NCBI RefSeq assembly: GCF_002204795.1
Contig: NZ_NIXO01000010.1
Location: forward strand, 1 to 64,000
From: Pseudomonas sp. K2I15
GTDB lineage: Bacteria; Pseudomonadota; Gammaproteobacteria; Pseudomonadales; Pseudomonadaceae
Reading direction: 5' to 3'
DNA length: 64,000 nt
Part shown: positions 1 to 9,183 of the stretch, piece after piece
Layout: each line of letters starts with the position of its first letter
Position numbering within the stretch: position 1 is the stretch's first letter
The notes under the pieces: generated by a model
Database searches by the model: none
Told to the model about the DNA's origin: nothing
The model's input: only the letters and a program-made list of their open reading frames with translations
Made by a program: the position numbers and the translations under genes

Positions 1-32
1 CTCCCCAGCCCCAAAAAAAAGGAGCACCCCCC

Positions 33-935
33 ATGCAGCTACGCGCCTTGCGATATTTCCACGAGGTCGCCCGCTGCGCCTCCCTGCGTAAGGCCGCCGA
101 GCGTCTATACGTCACCCCAACCGCCGTCAGCCGCCAAATCGAACACCTTGAACACTTCTTCGGCGCCGCCCTGATTGAACGCGGCCCCCGCGGCATCCGC
201 CTCACCGCAGAAGGCGAATGCCTCGCCGAACAAGTCACCTCAACCCTGCGCGGCCTCGACCAGGTACGCGAAGTCATCGCCAGCCGCCAAAGCCAGGTGG
301 CCGGTAACATCAGCATCCATGTGTCAGAAAGTATCGTTTCCACCGTGCTCGCCCCGGTACTCGCCACCTTCTACCGCGCCCACCCCAAGGTCACCTTCAA
401 CATCGTGATCGCCAGCGCCTCCGCCACCCTCGATGCCCTGTGCAGCGGCGAAGCCGACCTGGGCCTGGCGTTCTATCTGCAAGAGCGCGCCGACGTTGAA
501 GTCACCGCCCACTGCCAGTTATGGCACCGGGTGCTGGTCAGTGCCGAGCATCCTTTCGCCCAGCGCGAAAGCATCGAATTGAGCGAACTGGAGGGCCAGC
601 CCCTGGCGATTCCCGACTCGGCCTATGGCGTGCGCCAGGCCCTGGAAGTGGCCGCGAAAAAACGCGGAGTGACGCTCGAACCGGTGTTCACCACCAGTTC
701 CCTGGAAGTGCAGAAGAGCCTGGCCCGGCAACGGGCAGCCGTGCTGATTCTGCCCCAGGTAGAGGCAGACGTACGCGACTTGGGCGACGGCCTGGTCGCC
801 GTGCCGATCGCCGATGAAGACCTCGGCCGCATCCGCATCGACCTGTGCGTATACCGCAACCGCCCCCGCTCGGTGGCGGTGCTCAAGTGCCAGGAGATGC
901 TGGCGGGGGCGATGCAGCGTTGTTCGTTGAACTGA
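33..935 (+). CDS. LysR-family transcriptional regulator
   Basis: A 300-residue protein of usual LTTR length. The N-terminal winged helix-turn-helix occupies about residues 1-60 (LRKAAERLYVTPTAVSRQIE is the typical recognition region), followed by a linker helix. The substrate-binding domain spans about 90-295 and has the NISIHVSES start common in this family. AAGGAG lies 9 bases before the ATG, which supports this start. The gene is convergent with the porin gene, the two stops being only 3 bases apart. It may regulate the amidase/transporter/porin operon, but that is inference from position; LTTRs are usually divergent from their targets. The effector is unknown. Confidence 0.93.
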   Translation: MQLRALRYFHEVARCASLRKAAERLYVTPTAVSRQIEHLEHFFGAALIERGPRGIRLTAEGECLAEQVTSTLRGLDQVREVIASRQSQVAGNISIHVSESIVSTVLAPVLATFYRAHPKVTFNIVIASASATLDALCSGEADLGLAFYLQERADVEVTAHCQLWHRVLVSAEHPFAQRESIELSELEGQPLAIPDSAYGVRQALEVAAKKRGVTLEPVFTTSSLEVQKSLARQRAAVLILPQVEADVRDLGDGLVAVPIADEDLGRIRIDLCVYRNRPRSVAVLKCQEMLAGAMQRCSLN

Positions 936-938
936 GCC

Positions 939-2285
939 CTAGAAGATGTTGATCGGCACGTTGGCGACGATGCGGAACTCGTCGTAGCTGCCGTCAATCT
1001 GCCCGCCGCTGGCGCGGTGGTTGTAGACGATGGTGCGCAGTACCGAGTTTTTCAGTTGCCCGGACTGGATCACGTAGGCCAGCATCAAGCCGTTTTCGTT
1101 GTGCTTGGCATCGTCCAGGCCGCGCACGTTGTAGCCGGTGTTGTGGCCGTTGCGGTCGCCGTCGTAGTGGGTGCCGTCGATGTCCCAGCCCTTGGCGTGC
1201 CACAGGCTGGCCGTGAGGCCGGGTACGCCGTAGGCGGCGAAGTCCAGGTCGTAGCGCAGTTGCCAGGATTTTTCGTTCGGGCCGTTGTAGTCCGAGTACA
1301 GCGAGTTGGCCATGTAGTTGCCGGTGGACTCCCACACGTAGTCGAAGTATTCGTTGCCGAACACTTGCTGCCAGGCCAGGGTCAGGCTGTGGGCCAGGTG
1401 CGTGGCGGTGAAGGCCAGGCTGGCAGCGTTGTTGTCGATGTAGCCGAGGTTTTTCGCCCCCGAATCGCTGGTGTGGTAGTAATTGAAGGCGGTCTTGAGG
1501 GCGATGTCGCTTTTGTCGCCGATGCGGTGGGTCAGGCCGACGTAGGTCTGGTCCCACATGTCTTCGAAACGCGATGCGTAGACGCTGGCTTCGAGCCCGT
1601 AACCCGGCTTGACCGTGGCTCCCAGGTAGCTGATGCGCGCGCCGCTGTAGGCGCGGTTGCCGAAGGTGGTGGTGAGCTTTTCGGCGCCGGTGCCGGTGCG
1701 CGGAATCGCCCGTTCGAAGCTGCCGCCTTGCACCGACAACCAGTCGAATTCGTTGCTGAACAGGCCCACGCCCTGGAAGCTGGAGGGCAGGGCGCGGTTG
1801 TCTTTGTAGCGCAGGATCGGGTTGTCGGTCATCAGACGGCCGGCCTTGATCTCGGTGCTGGACAGGCGAAAACGCACGTCGCCCACGCCCAGGCGGCTCC
1901 AGGTGGGAATCGCATCGCCGTCGCCGTTAACCAGCACGCGGTCGCCGCCATTGGCGACCTTGCCGTGGCCGCGTTCCAGGTTGACCGCGCTGAAGATCCC
2001 CGCGTCCACCCCCACGCCAATCAGGCCCTGGGTGTAGCCGGAGCTGTACTTGAGCATGCTGGTTTGTACCCAGGTTTCCCGCACGCGGGTGGGCTCGATG
2101 CCGCCGGCTTTCTTGATGCTAAGGTGGGTGGTGCGTTTGGTGTGCTGGTTGGAGTAGTAGTGACGCAAGTTCAGGTCCAGGGTGCTGCCTTCCAGGAAGC
2201 CCGGTGCGCTGGCTTGGGCGTTCTCTTGGGCGAAAGCCTGGGTACTGGAGGCCAAAGTGACGGCCAGCAAAAGACGTGGATACAT
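939..2285 (-). CDS. OprD-family outer-membrane porin
   Basis: A 448-residue protein with a cleavable signal peptide of about 19 residues ending STQAFA. A long beta-barrel follows, ending in NIF; a C-terminal Phe is the usual outer-membrane assembly signal. Residues 29-60 (FLEGSTLDLNLRHYYSNQ) match the start of OprD-type specific porins, which admit small carboxylates, amino acids or peptides in Pseudomonas. It is the last gene of a minus-strand unit after the MFS transporter and amidase. This suggests the porin admits the same small molecule, probably an amide or organic acid. The substrate cannot be read from sequence. Confidence 0.92.
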   Translation of the reverse strand: MYPRLLLAVTLASSTQAFAQENAQASAPGFLEGSTLDLNLRHYYSNQHTKRTTHLSIKKAGGIEPTRVRETWVQTSMLKYSSGYTQGLIGVGVDAGIFSAVNLERGHGKVANGGDRVLVNGDGDAIPTWSRLGVGDVRFRLSSTEIKAGRLMTDNPILRYKDNRALPSSFQGVGLFSNEFDWLSVQGGSFERAIPRTGTGAEKLTTTFGNRAYSGARISYLGATVKPGYGLEASVYASRFEDMWDQTYVGLTHRIGDKSDIALKTAFNYYHTSDSGAKNLGYIDNNAASLAFTATHLAHSLTLAWQQVFGNEYFDYVWESTGNYMANSLYSDYNGPNEKSWQLRYDLDFAAYGVPGLTASLWHAKGWDIDGTHYDGDRNGHNTGYNVRGLDDAKHNENGLMLAYVIQSGQLKNSVLRTIVYNHRASGGQIDGSYDEFRIVANVPINIF

Positions 2286-2387
2286 GGTAAATCCCCATAC
2301 AAATCAGACGTAAGGCGACCGTCCCGGCAAGGCCCTCAGGCGCTGCCGGTCGGTGGCGAAAAGACGCGGGACAGTGGGAAGCGTGTA

Positions 2388-3740
2388 TCAGCGAACCGGG
2401 GCTTCTGCGAGCCGGGTTTCGCGAGCCGGGCTGCCGGGCAGCGAGGGGCGGGTTTCCTTGGCGAACCAGGCGGCGGTGAGGCACACCAGGTTGGCGATCA
2501 GCAGGTACCAGACCGGTGACATCGGGTCGCCGGTAGTGCCGATCAGCCAGGTGATGATGATCTGCGCGGTGCCACCAAACGCTGCGACACCGAAGGCGTA
2601 GACGATGGAGAAACCGGTGGAACGCACGGATTTCGGGAAGCTTTCCACCAGCAGCACGATCAACGCCGCGCCGCTCATGCCGTGCAGGCCCGAGAGTACT
2701 GCAAGGGTCAGCAGGAAGGTCGCCGGGCTTGGGTGCTCGGTCATCAATTGCAGGGCCGGGAACAGGATCAACAGCAATACTACCCGTGGCGTCATCAGGA
2801 TCACCCGGCGGCCGAAACGGTCGCAGAGCATGCCGCCGGCCACCGCACACACGGCCATCGCGGCGCCAGCTACCAGGGTCGAAAGCATGGAGATGCTGGT
2901 GGGCAGCTTCAGCTCGGTGAGGGCGAAGGTGGTCATGTAGTTGAGGAAGTACTGGGTGATGGTGCTGCCGGAAAGGATCAGCAGCCCCAGTACCAGCGCC
3001 CGCCGATGTTTGCCGCAGACTTCCCGCACCAGGTCGCCGGTGCTGGTCTGCTCGCCGTGGCCGTGGAAGGTTTCGGCGAGGTTGCGGCGGATGTAGATGC
3101 CGATTGGCAACACCAGCAAGCCGAACACGAACGGTACGCGCCAGCCCCAGCTGTTGAGGTCTTCCGGGGACATGACTTTGGTCAGGGTGAAACCCACCAG
3201 CCCGGCCACCATGGCTGCCACGCCCTGGGCGACCACTTGCCAGCAGGCATAGGTGCCGCGTTTGTGCGGTGGCGCAGCTTCAAGGATGTAGGTGGTGGCG
3301 GGGCCGGCTTCGCCGCCCCAGGCCAGGCCCTGGATCATGCGGGTGACCACCAGCAGGATCGGCGCGGCGATGCCGATGGTGTCGTAGCCGGGCAATATCG
3401 CGATGCTGCCGGTGCCCACAGCCATCATCACCAGGGTCAACAGCATTGCCGGTTTGCGCCCGACGCGGTCGGCGTAGGCGCCGATCAGCACCGCGCCCAG
3501 GGGCCTGACGATAAAGCCGATACCGAAGGCCGTGACCGACAGCATCAAGCTGACGAAGGCGCTGTCGGACGGGAAAAACGTGTGGCCGATCATCACCGCA
3601 AAGGTTGCGTACACACCAAAGTCGAAAAACTCCACGGCGTTACCCAGGACCACGGCGAAGATGCTCTTTTTGCCGGCGTCCGGGGACGGTGTTTCGGGTG
3701 CGTGATCAGGATCGGATCGTGTCAATTGCTCAGTGTGCAT
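2388..3740 (-). CDS. MFS transporter, metabolite:H+ symporter (MHS) type
   Basis: A 450-residue protein with about 12 hydrophobic segments. FGVYATFAVMIGHTFFPS after the first helix and GAYADRVGRKPAM in loop 2-3 are the MHS-family and general MFS signatures. A second DRFGRR occurs in loop 8-9. Relatives import citrate, 2-oxoglutarate, shikimate, proline/betaine or aromatic acids with protons. GAGGGG precedes the ATG. It lies 94 bases after the amidase and 102 bases before the porin, so the three probably form one uptake-and-hydrolysis operon. The cargo is unknown; an amide or the acid released by the amidase is the simplest guess. Confidence 0.9.
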   Translation of the reverse strand: MHTEQLTRSDPDHAPETPSPDAGKKSIFAVVLGNAVEFFDFGVYATFAVMIGHTFFPSDSAFVSLMLSVTAFGIGFIVRPLGAVLIGAYADRVGRKPAMLLTLVMMAVGTGSIAILPGYDTIGIAAPILLVVTRMIQGLAWGGEAGPATTYILEAAPPHKRGTYACWQVVAQGVAAMVAGLVGFTLTKVMSPEDLNSWGWRVPFVFGLLVLPIGIYIRRNLAETFHGHGEQTSTGDLVREVCGKHRRALVLGLLILSGSTITQYFLNYMTTFALTELKLPTSISMLSTLVAGAAMAVCAVAGGMLCDRFGRRVILMTPRVVLLLILFPALQLMTEHPSPATFLLTLAVLSGLHGMSGAALIVLLVESFPKSVRSTGFSIVYAFGVAAFGGTAQIIITWLIGTTGDPMSPVWYLLIANLVCLTAAWFAKETRPSLPGSPARETRLAEAPVR

Positions 3741-3834
3741 ACCAGCCCCTCGATTTTAGTTATAGGTCGTCCGAGCTCCCGGCCGGGTAGGCCCGGAGCT
3801 GGCGTGTGGGTGGGCAGTTCTTACAGCGTCAAAG

Positions 3835-5223
3835 TCAGGAAGGATTCGGCCAGTGGTGGATTGCGCCACGCCAGCTCTCGTAGGTTTTAGCGATTTGCAG
3901 CAGCCATTGATCGGCAAAGCGCGGAGCGATCATCTGCAGGCCGATGGGCATGCCGTCGGTGGCGAAACCGCAATTGATCGACAGCGCTGGTTGCTCGCCC
4001 ATGTTCCAGGGCACGGTGAACACGATGTGTTCGAACGGCAGTTGCGGGTCATTACTCGGTGACGGCCATTCTGCCGGGAAGGCGTTGACCTGGTTGGTGG
4101 GGGAGAGCACCAGGTCGAGTTCGGTGAACACTTGCGCGGTGCGGCGGCGCATTTCGAAGGTCTGGTTGAAGCCCTTCACGGCCTGTACGCCACTGATCTC
4201 GGCACCGGGCGCGGCCCAGTCGCGGATATACGGCAAGACCTTGTCGAACTGCTCGCTGCTCAAGGCCGACAAGTCGCCCCACTGGCGGGCGCGCCAGAAA
4301 TGGTCGAGGCCGTCGAGTTGCGCGCGGTCCATGATCGGCGGGATCAGCGTGACCTTGGCGCCATGGGCTTCGAACAGCCGCGCGGCGTGCTCCACGGCTT
4401 CACACACGAAGCCTTCAGGCTGCATGCCCACGCCGGGTTCGAGCATCAGGCCGACGCGCAGGCCCTTGACCGACAGCGGCTGGTTGCTCCACTCGGTAGT
4501 GAGCGGCGGCAGGCTGGTGGCGTCGCGGGCATCGGGGCGCGCCAGGTGTTGCATCAGCAGCACGCAGTCGTCGACGGTGCGGGTCATGGGCCCGGCGGCG
4601 CGGCCGGTGTAGTACGGGTCGATGGGGATGCGCCCCAGGGTCGGCTTGAACCCTACCAGGCCACACCAGGCGGCGGGCAGGCGCACCGAACCACCGATGT
4701 CGGTGCCCACGTGCAGCGGGCCGTAACCGGCGGCTGCGGCTGCGGCTGCACCGGAGCTGGAGCCGCCGGTGTTGTTGGCGGTGTTCCAGGGGTTGCGGGT
4801 GATGCCGTGGAAGCTCGACAGCCCGGAAGACAGCATGCCGAAATCCGGGTTGGTGGTCTTGGCCAGGATGATGGCGCCCGCTTCACGCATACGGGCAGCG
4901 GGCGGCGCGTCCTTGAGGGCCGGGGTCAGGCGCGTGGCGGCACTGCCGAGGGGAATGGGCACGCCTTCGGTGGCGATCAATTCCTTGAGTGTCACCGGCA
5001 CGCCGTCGAGGGCGCCGTTGGGCTGGCCTTTGTTCCAGCGTTCGGTGGAGGCCTGGGCCTGCTGGCGTACCTGTTGCGGGTCGAAGGCGTAGAGCGCGTT
5101 GATCTGCGGCTCCCAGCGGTCGATGTGGGCCAGGAGCTGGTCGTAATAGTCGATGGGCGCGAGTTGCCGGCTGGCGAATTGCGCCAGCAGTTCGGCGGCC
5201 GTAAGGGTGTGCAGGTCAGTCAT
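3835..5223 (-). CDS. Amidase-signature family hydrolase
   Basis: A 462-residue amidase-signature enzyme (Ser-cisSer-Lys triad). The catalytic Lys is in VTLKELIATEG near residue 80. The Gly/Ser-rich stretch TGGSSSGAAAAAAAG carries the cis-Ser, and GTDIGGSVRLPAAWCG the nucleophilic Ser. Seven consecutive Ala codons there come from a GCGGCT repeat near 4731-4751. The family hydrolyses amides, aryl acylamides and carbamates. No signal peptide is visible, so it is probably cytoplasmic. AAGGAAG supports the start. It is first in the minus-strand unit with the transporter and porin. Substrate specificity cannot be inferred. Confidence 0.92.
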   Translation of the reverse strand: MTDLHTLTAAELLAQFASRQLAPIDYYDQLLAHIDRWEPQINALYAFDPQQVRQQAQASTERWNKGQPNGALDGVPVTLKELIATEGVPIPLGSAATRLTPALKDAPPAARMREAGAIILAKTTNPDFGMLSSGLSSFHGITRNPWNTANNTGGSSSGAAAAAAAGYGPLHVGTDIGGSVRLPAAWCGLVGFKPTLGRIPIDPYYTGRAAGPMTRTVDDCVLLMQHLARPDARDATSLPPLTTEWSNQPLSVKGLRVGLMLEPGVGMQPEGFVCEAVEHAARLFEAHGAKVTLIPPIMDRAQLDGLDHFWRARQWGDLSALSSEQFDKVLPYIRDWAAPGAEISGVQAVKGFNQTFEMRRRTAQVFTELDLVLSPTNQVNAFPAEWPSPSNDPQLPFEHIVFTVPWNMGEQPALSINCGFATDGMPIGLQMIAPRFADQWLLQIAKTYESWRGAIHHWPNPS

Positions 5224-5321
5224 CGAACGCTTCCTTGGGATGGGCCGGCTGGCTCATGGCGGGTTGCAGTAGGGATGACTATATAAACCCGAGGGTGGCG
5301 CGGCCATCACAATCGGTGCAG

Positions 5322-5350
5322 TTCAGTGTTGCGTTTTTGTGTGCACTGAA
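5322..5350. promoter_or_regulatory. Inverted repeat upstream of the amidase operon
   Basis: TTCAGTG and CACTGAA are separated by 15 bases in the non-coding gap before the amidase start. A TATATA-like -10 element for the minus strand is nearer the gene. This could be a regulator site or a weak hairpin. No factor can be assigned. Confidence 0.25.
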
Positions 5351-5385
5351 ACCCCGAGGCGCAGCCCCTAGATTATTTTAAATCC

Positions 5386-6213
5386 TCAGGCGCAGGCGCT
5401 TGAGGCTTTTGTCGCACGGATGGGGCGGTGATTGAAGAACTGCTCCTGTTGAGGTGGGCGGTTCTTTCGAGCGTGTGAAGTGTTCCAGGTGGTGAAATCG
5501 AAGCGAGTGACAGAGACTACGTTTTCCTGGATCAGCATGATGGGGGCGGGGTGGCTGTTATCTGAATATCGCGTGCCCAGGGTGACTTCCAGTGTGTCCT
5601 TGTCACGATAGCCGCTGAGTAGGGGAAGAAGAGTGAAGGCATGGTCCATTCCTTCTGACTCTGTGGGCATGCCAACGAATACGACAATACCGACATACAC
5701 CTTCCGATCGTTCAAGCTGAACATGCAAGGTGTGTACTTCTGGATGGATTCCCTGAGCAGGTATTTGAAAGGCGTGCCTTCAAGGATATTCAAAGCGAGC
5801 CGGCAGTTTAGTTGTTCATCGGATTTCAACTTCAGCTCTTTTTTCTTCGTGTTGACATAAAGTCTTGCCCAGAGAGAAGGAATGACCATGGTGGTCAAAC
5901 CGGTCTGCAGCCAGAAAACCCAAAGTGCGGCATTCTTTTCGTTGGCAATATCGAGTTGTACCAATAGGACGCCAAGATAGCGGCCATAGTCTGTTGCAAC
6001 CTCACGGCCTGCGACGTAAACCGCCTGTTGGGACAATGCCAGAATCAAGGCACTTATCAGGCTAGCGACGACCAGGCAAACCAGCCCCAGTCGCGCAACA
6101 TGCAGATAGAGTAACTGCCCTTCAAAACGATGCAGCCGGCAGTAGTAATAAGGATGTTTGATACACACCAGATAACCGCTGACCAGTAACGGAAAAATGA
6201 TCAGCAGGCCCAT
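5386..6213 (-). CDS. Hypothetical membrane protein
   Basis: A 275-residue protein that I cannot assign to a family. Hydrophobic segments lie at about residues 2-17, 42-66 and 100-118. A soluble C-terminal part of about 150 residues has no recognised motif. The N-terminal stretch has a Cys/Tyr-rich HPYYYCRLHR between the first two helices. It overlaps the preceding 68-residue gene by 13 bases, so the two are probably translationally coupled. Base composition is lower in GC than the flanking operons, which may mean later acquisition. Confidence 0.7.
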   Translation of the reverse strand: MGLLIIFPLLVSGYLVCIKHPYYYCRLHRFEGQLLYLHVARLGLVCLVVASLISALILALSQQAVYVAGREVATDYGRYLGVLLVQLDIANEKNAALWVFWLQTGLTTMVIPSLWARLYVNTKKKELKLKSDEQLNCRLALNILEGTPFKYLLRESIQKYTPCMFSLNDRKVYVGIVVFVGMPTESEGMDHAFTLLPLLSGYRDKDTLEVTLGTRYSDNSHPAPIMLIQENVVSVTRFDFTTWNTSHARKNRPPQQEQFFNHRPIRATKASSACA

Positions 6214-6407
6214 GAATCACTGGACTCCATTTTGCGGACTTGGCGAATTGCTTCTTTGTAGGCCTCGGACTCCATGACTTCTTCGGCGGAGACTGAAATA
6301 CCCCATTCTCCCTCAATCCTCATGGTTCTTTTTGACTTGATGGCTTCCACCGTATCCAAGTCATCCTGAGTCGGCTTACCGGCGAATAACGAATACAATC
6401 CAAACAT
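6201..6407 (-). CDS. Small hypothetical protein (68 aa)
   Basis: A small acidic/basic mixed soluble protein with no membrane segment, starting MFGLYSLFAGKP. GAGG lies about 6 bases before its ATG, and its 3' end overlaps the start of the membrane-protein gene by 13 bases. The overlap and the shared low-GC character suggest a two-gene unit. No family is recognised. Confidence 0.6.
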   Translation of the reverse strand: MFGLYSLFAGKPTQDDLDTVEAIKSKRTMRIEGEWGISVSAEEVMESEAYKEAIRQVRKMESSDSWAC

Positions 6408-6528
6408 GGCGACGACCTCGAAAAGATGTAGTCGTTTTTATAGCAAGCGGCCTTGACCCCCGCCATTGATGGCCGGTGTGCCAGCGTCGCCAGTTCCCGT
6501 AGGAAACGTCTCCATTCACTCCAACGGT

Positions 6529-7107
6529 CTAAAACGTCGGCGGCGTGATCACCCAAATCACCACCGCATCCACCTTCCCGGGGTTGCCATACCGATGCGG
6601 TTCACTGCTGGGGAAGCTGAAACTGTCCCCTTCATCCAGCTGGAAATGCCGCTCGCCCACCCACAACTCGAGTTTCCCACTCAGCACATAACCCGCTTCC
6701 TCACCCTCATGGCTATAACTCTGCTGGCTGTAGGTTCCAGGCGGAAAACGTGAATGCAGCATTTCCAATTGATGATTGGGCAGGGGCGTCAGCAACTGGT
6801 CGACGATGCCATCCTCATAGTGAATGCTCTGGCGATTGTTCTTGCGCACCACAAACCCTTCATCCTCCGCTGCCGGGGTGGTCTCACTGGCAAAAAACCA
6901 CTGGATCGTCACCCCCAGGCTGCGGGCGATATTGAACAGTGCCGGAATCGACGGGTACGCGAGGTTGCGCTCCAGTTGGCTGATATAGCCGGCCGTCAAT
7001 TCGCTCATCTGCGCCAATTCGGTCAGCGTCAAGCCCCGGGCCTTGCGCAAGCCACGGATGCGGGTGCCGAGAAACAGTTGTGGCGGTTGGTCGTTCAAAT
7101 GTCCCAC
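6529..7107 (-). CDS. XRE-family regulator with C-terminal cupin domain
   Basis: A 192-residue two-domain regulator. The HTH spans about residues 12-66 (GLTLTELAQMSELTAGYISQLERN), and a small cupin barrel spans about 110-190 (YSHEGEEAGYVLSGKLELWVG, then the second cupin motif PHRYGNPG). Relatives such as PuuR sense small amines or amino-acid-like effectors through the cupin. The start is GTG, overlapping the end of the upstream flavin reductase gene by 13 bases, so the two are co-translated. It is the likely ligand-responsive repressor of this divergent locus and may bind the palindrome at 9104-9132. Confidence 0.92.
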   Translation of the reverse strand: MGHLNDQPPQLFLGTRIRGLRKARGLTLTELAQMSELTAGYISQLERNLAYPSIPALFNIARSLGVTIQWFFASETTPAAEDEGFVVRKNNRQSIHYEDGIVDQLLTPLPNHQLEMLHSRFPPGTYSQQSYSHEGEEAGYVLSGKLELWVGERHFQLDEGDSFSFPSSEPHRYGNPGKVDAVVIWVITPPTF

Positions 7108-9050
7108 GCTACCTTCAATCCTTCATAAATCGCCTCTTCGGCGGTACGCGGCGCCAGGCAATCGCCGATGCGCCGGAACGCCACCAGGCCTTCCAGTTCT
7201 GCGCCCAGAGTGTCCACCGGTTGGTGGCCCTGGCACAACACCAGGGTGTCGATATTTTCCAGCAGTATCGGCTCGCCACTGGCAGTGTGTTGCAGGTAGA
7301 CGGTGGTGTCGTCGCAGCCGTACAAGCGGGCGTAAGGGATGATCGAAATGCCCAGCCGATGCAGCTCGCCGGCCAGTTGATCACGCACGTATAACGGCAA
7401 ATTTTCCCCGCAATGGGTGCCATTCACCGCCAGTTGCACCTGGTGGCCGGCGCGGGTCAGGCGTTCGGCGATGCCGGGGCCGATCCAGTCGCAACGCCAA
7501 TCCACCACGACCACCGAACGGCCCAGCGGGACCTCATCGCGCAGCACTTGCCAGGCGTCCGCCACTTGCAACTCGCCGCCACGTTCGAAGGCCGGCCAAT
7601 AGGGCTCGGCGCCGGTGGCGATGATCACCAGATCAGGTTGTTGACGCTCCACCAACGCGCGGTCGACGCGGGTATTGCGCATCACGCGAACCCCGGCCAG
7701 TTCCATCTCGCGTTGCAAATTGGTACTGGCGCCGCCGAACTCGCTGCGCCGTGGCAGCAACTGTGCGAGTAGCACCTGGCCGCCCAGCTGACCACTGGCT
7801 TCATACAAGGTCACCTCATGCCCGCGTTGCGCTGCTACTGCTGCGGCTTTCATCCCCGCCGGGCCGCCACCGGCCACCATGATCCGCTTGCGCCGCAGTG
7901 CCGGTTGCAGTTGGCCAAACTGCAATTCGCGGCCGGTCTCGGGGTGCTGGATGCAAGAGATCGGCAAGCCCTTGTGGAAGTGACCGATACAGGCCTGGTT
8001 GCAGGCGATGCAGGCCCGTACATCTTCGGCATGGCCGCTTGAGGTTTTGGCTGGCATTCGGGGGTCGCAGATCAGTGCGCGGGTCATGCCGCACACATCG
8101 GCCTGGCCGCGTTGCAGTATCAGTTCGGCCTCCTGGGGCTGGTTGATGCGCCCGGTGACGAACAGCGGAATCGACAGGCTGGCCTTGAACGTCGCGGCTT
8201 CTTCTGCGAGGTAAGCGGGGGCAATGGCCATCGGCGGTACGATATGAATCGCACCGCCGAGGGAGGCCGAGGTGCCGGCGACGATGTGCACATAATCCAG
8301 GTGTGATTGAAGGCTTTGCACGGCGGCCAGGGAATCCTCTTCGGTCAGGCCTTCGGGGTCGCGCTCATCGGCGGAAATACGCAGGCCGATGATGAAGTGC
8401 TTGTCGGTTTCAGCACGCACTGCCGCGATGATTTCCCGCAGGAAACGCAGGCGTTGTTCAAGCTCGCCGTTGTAGCCGTCGGTGCGGCGATTCACTCGCG
8501 GGTTAAGAAATTGCGCTGGCAGATAACCATGGCTGGCGACCACCTCCACACCATCGATCCCGGCCTGGTGCAGTCGCTTTGCTGCCGCACCGTAGCCCGC
8601 GACAATTTCGTCGATCATCGCCTGGTCAAGGGCACGCGGCATCACTCGAAAGCGCTCGTTGGGCACCCCGGAAGCCGAATAAGCCACCGCCAGCAAGCCG
8701 TCGGCAGACTCCATGATTTCGCGCCCCGGGTGGAAAATCTGCGACAGCACCACGGTACCGTGGGCATGGCAGGTTTCGGCCAGTTGGCGGTAGCCGTCGA
8801 TGCAGCTGTCATCGGTGGCCATCAGTACATGGGAGGTGTAGCGGGCGCTGTCATGCACCCCGGCCACCTGCAACACAATCAGCCCCACGCCGCCCTCGGC
8901 GCGCGCCCGGTGATAGGCGATCAACTGCGCGTTGACCCGGTTGTCGGTGGGCATCGAGGTGTCGTGCCCGCTGGACATGATGCGGTTTTTCAGGCGTTTT
9001 CCGCGCAGTACCAACGGTTCAAAAAGACGTGGGAAGGCATGGGCCGACAT
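7095..9050 (-). CDS. Old-Yellow-Enzyme-type NADH:flavin oxidoreductase (2,4-dienoyl-CoA reductase / TMADH family)
   Basis: A 651-residue multidomain enzyme. The N-terminal FMN TIM barrel (about 1-340) starts RLFEPLVLRGKRLKNRI and contains GVEVVASHGYLPAQFLNP. The 4Fe-4S ligands lie in CIACNQACIGHFHKGLPISC (C-x2-C-x3-C-x11-C). A C-terminal FAD/NAD(P) Rossmann module begins MVAGGGPAGMKAA. This architecture is shared by 2,4-dienoyl-CoA reductase, trimethylamine/dimethylamine dehydrogenase and amine or betaine demethylating enzymes. Coupling with an XRE-cupin regulator and a class II aldolase suggests catabolism of a small N- or C-compound. The exact substrate is not determinable. Confidence 0.9.
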   Translation of the reverse strand: MSAHAFPRLFEPLVLRGKRLKNRIMSSGHDTSMPTDNRVNAQLIAYHRARAEGGVGLIVLQVAGVHDSARYTSHVLMATDDSCIDGYRQLAETCHAHGTVVLSQIFHPGREIMESADGLLAVAYSASGVPNERFRVMPRALDQAMIDEIVAGYGAAAKRLHQAGIDGVEVVASHGYLPAQFLNPRVNRRTDGYNGELEQRLRFLREIIAAVRAETDKHFIIGLRISADERDPEGLTEEDSLAAVQSLQSHLDYVHIVAGTSASLGGAIHIVPPMAIAPAYLAEEAATFKASLSIPLFVTGRINQPQEAELILQRGQADVCGMTRALICDPRMPAKTSSGHAEDVRACIACNQACIGHFHKGLPISCIQHPETGRELQFGQLQPALRRKRIMVAGGGPAGMKAAAVAAQRGHEVTLYEASGQLGGQVLLAQLLPRRSEFGGASTNLQREMELAGVRVMRNTRVDRALVERQQPDLVIIATGAEPYWPAFERGGELQVADAWQVLRDEVPLGRSVVVVDWRCDWIGPGIAERLTRAGHQVQLAVNGTHCGENLPLYVRDQLAGELHRLGISIIPYARLYGCDDTTVYLQHTASGEPILLENIDTLVLCQGHQPVDTLGAELEGLVAFRRIGDCLAPRTAEEAIYEGLKVAWDI

Positions 9051-9103
9051 GGTGCGGATACTCCAGGCGCTGTTGTTGTTATTTTTCTATAGGAGGTCAG
9101 CCT

Positions 9104-9132
9104 CAGTAAAAAATCAACTTGTTTTTTTACTG
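9104..9132. promoter_or_regulatory. Near-perfect palindrome in divergent promoter region (probable operator)
   Basis: CAGTAAAAAA and TTTTTTACTG are exact 10-base inverted arms around a 9-base spacer. They sit between the reductase (minus) and aldolase (plus) starts. Its dimension and central position suit a dimeric regulator. The XRE-cupin protein encoded by the same locus is the obvious candidate. Confidence 0.6.
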
Positions 9133-9183
9133 GCGACTGGATTAGCGTCAGCCACATCACTCACCCGCCTGGAGAATAAAAAA

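Noticed and set aside
1017..2519. 500-codon plus-strand frame opposite the OprD porin
   Set aside because: Val/Ala/Gly-rich antisense shadow of a gene with a signal peptide and barrel features.
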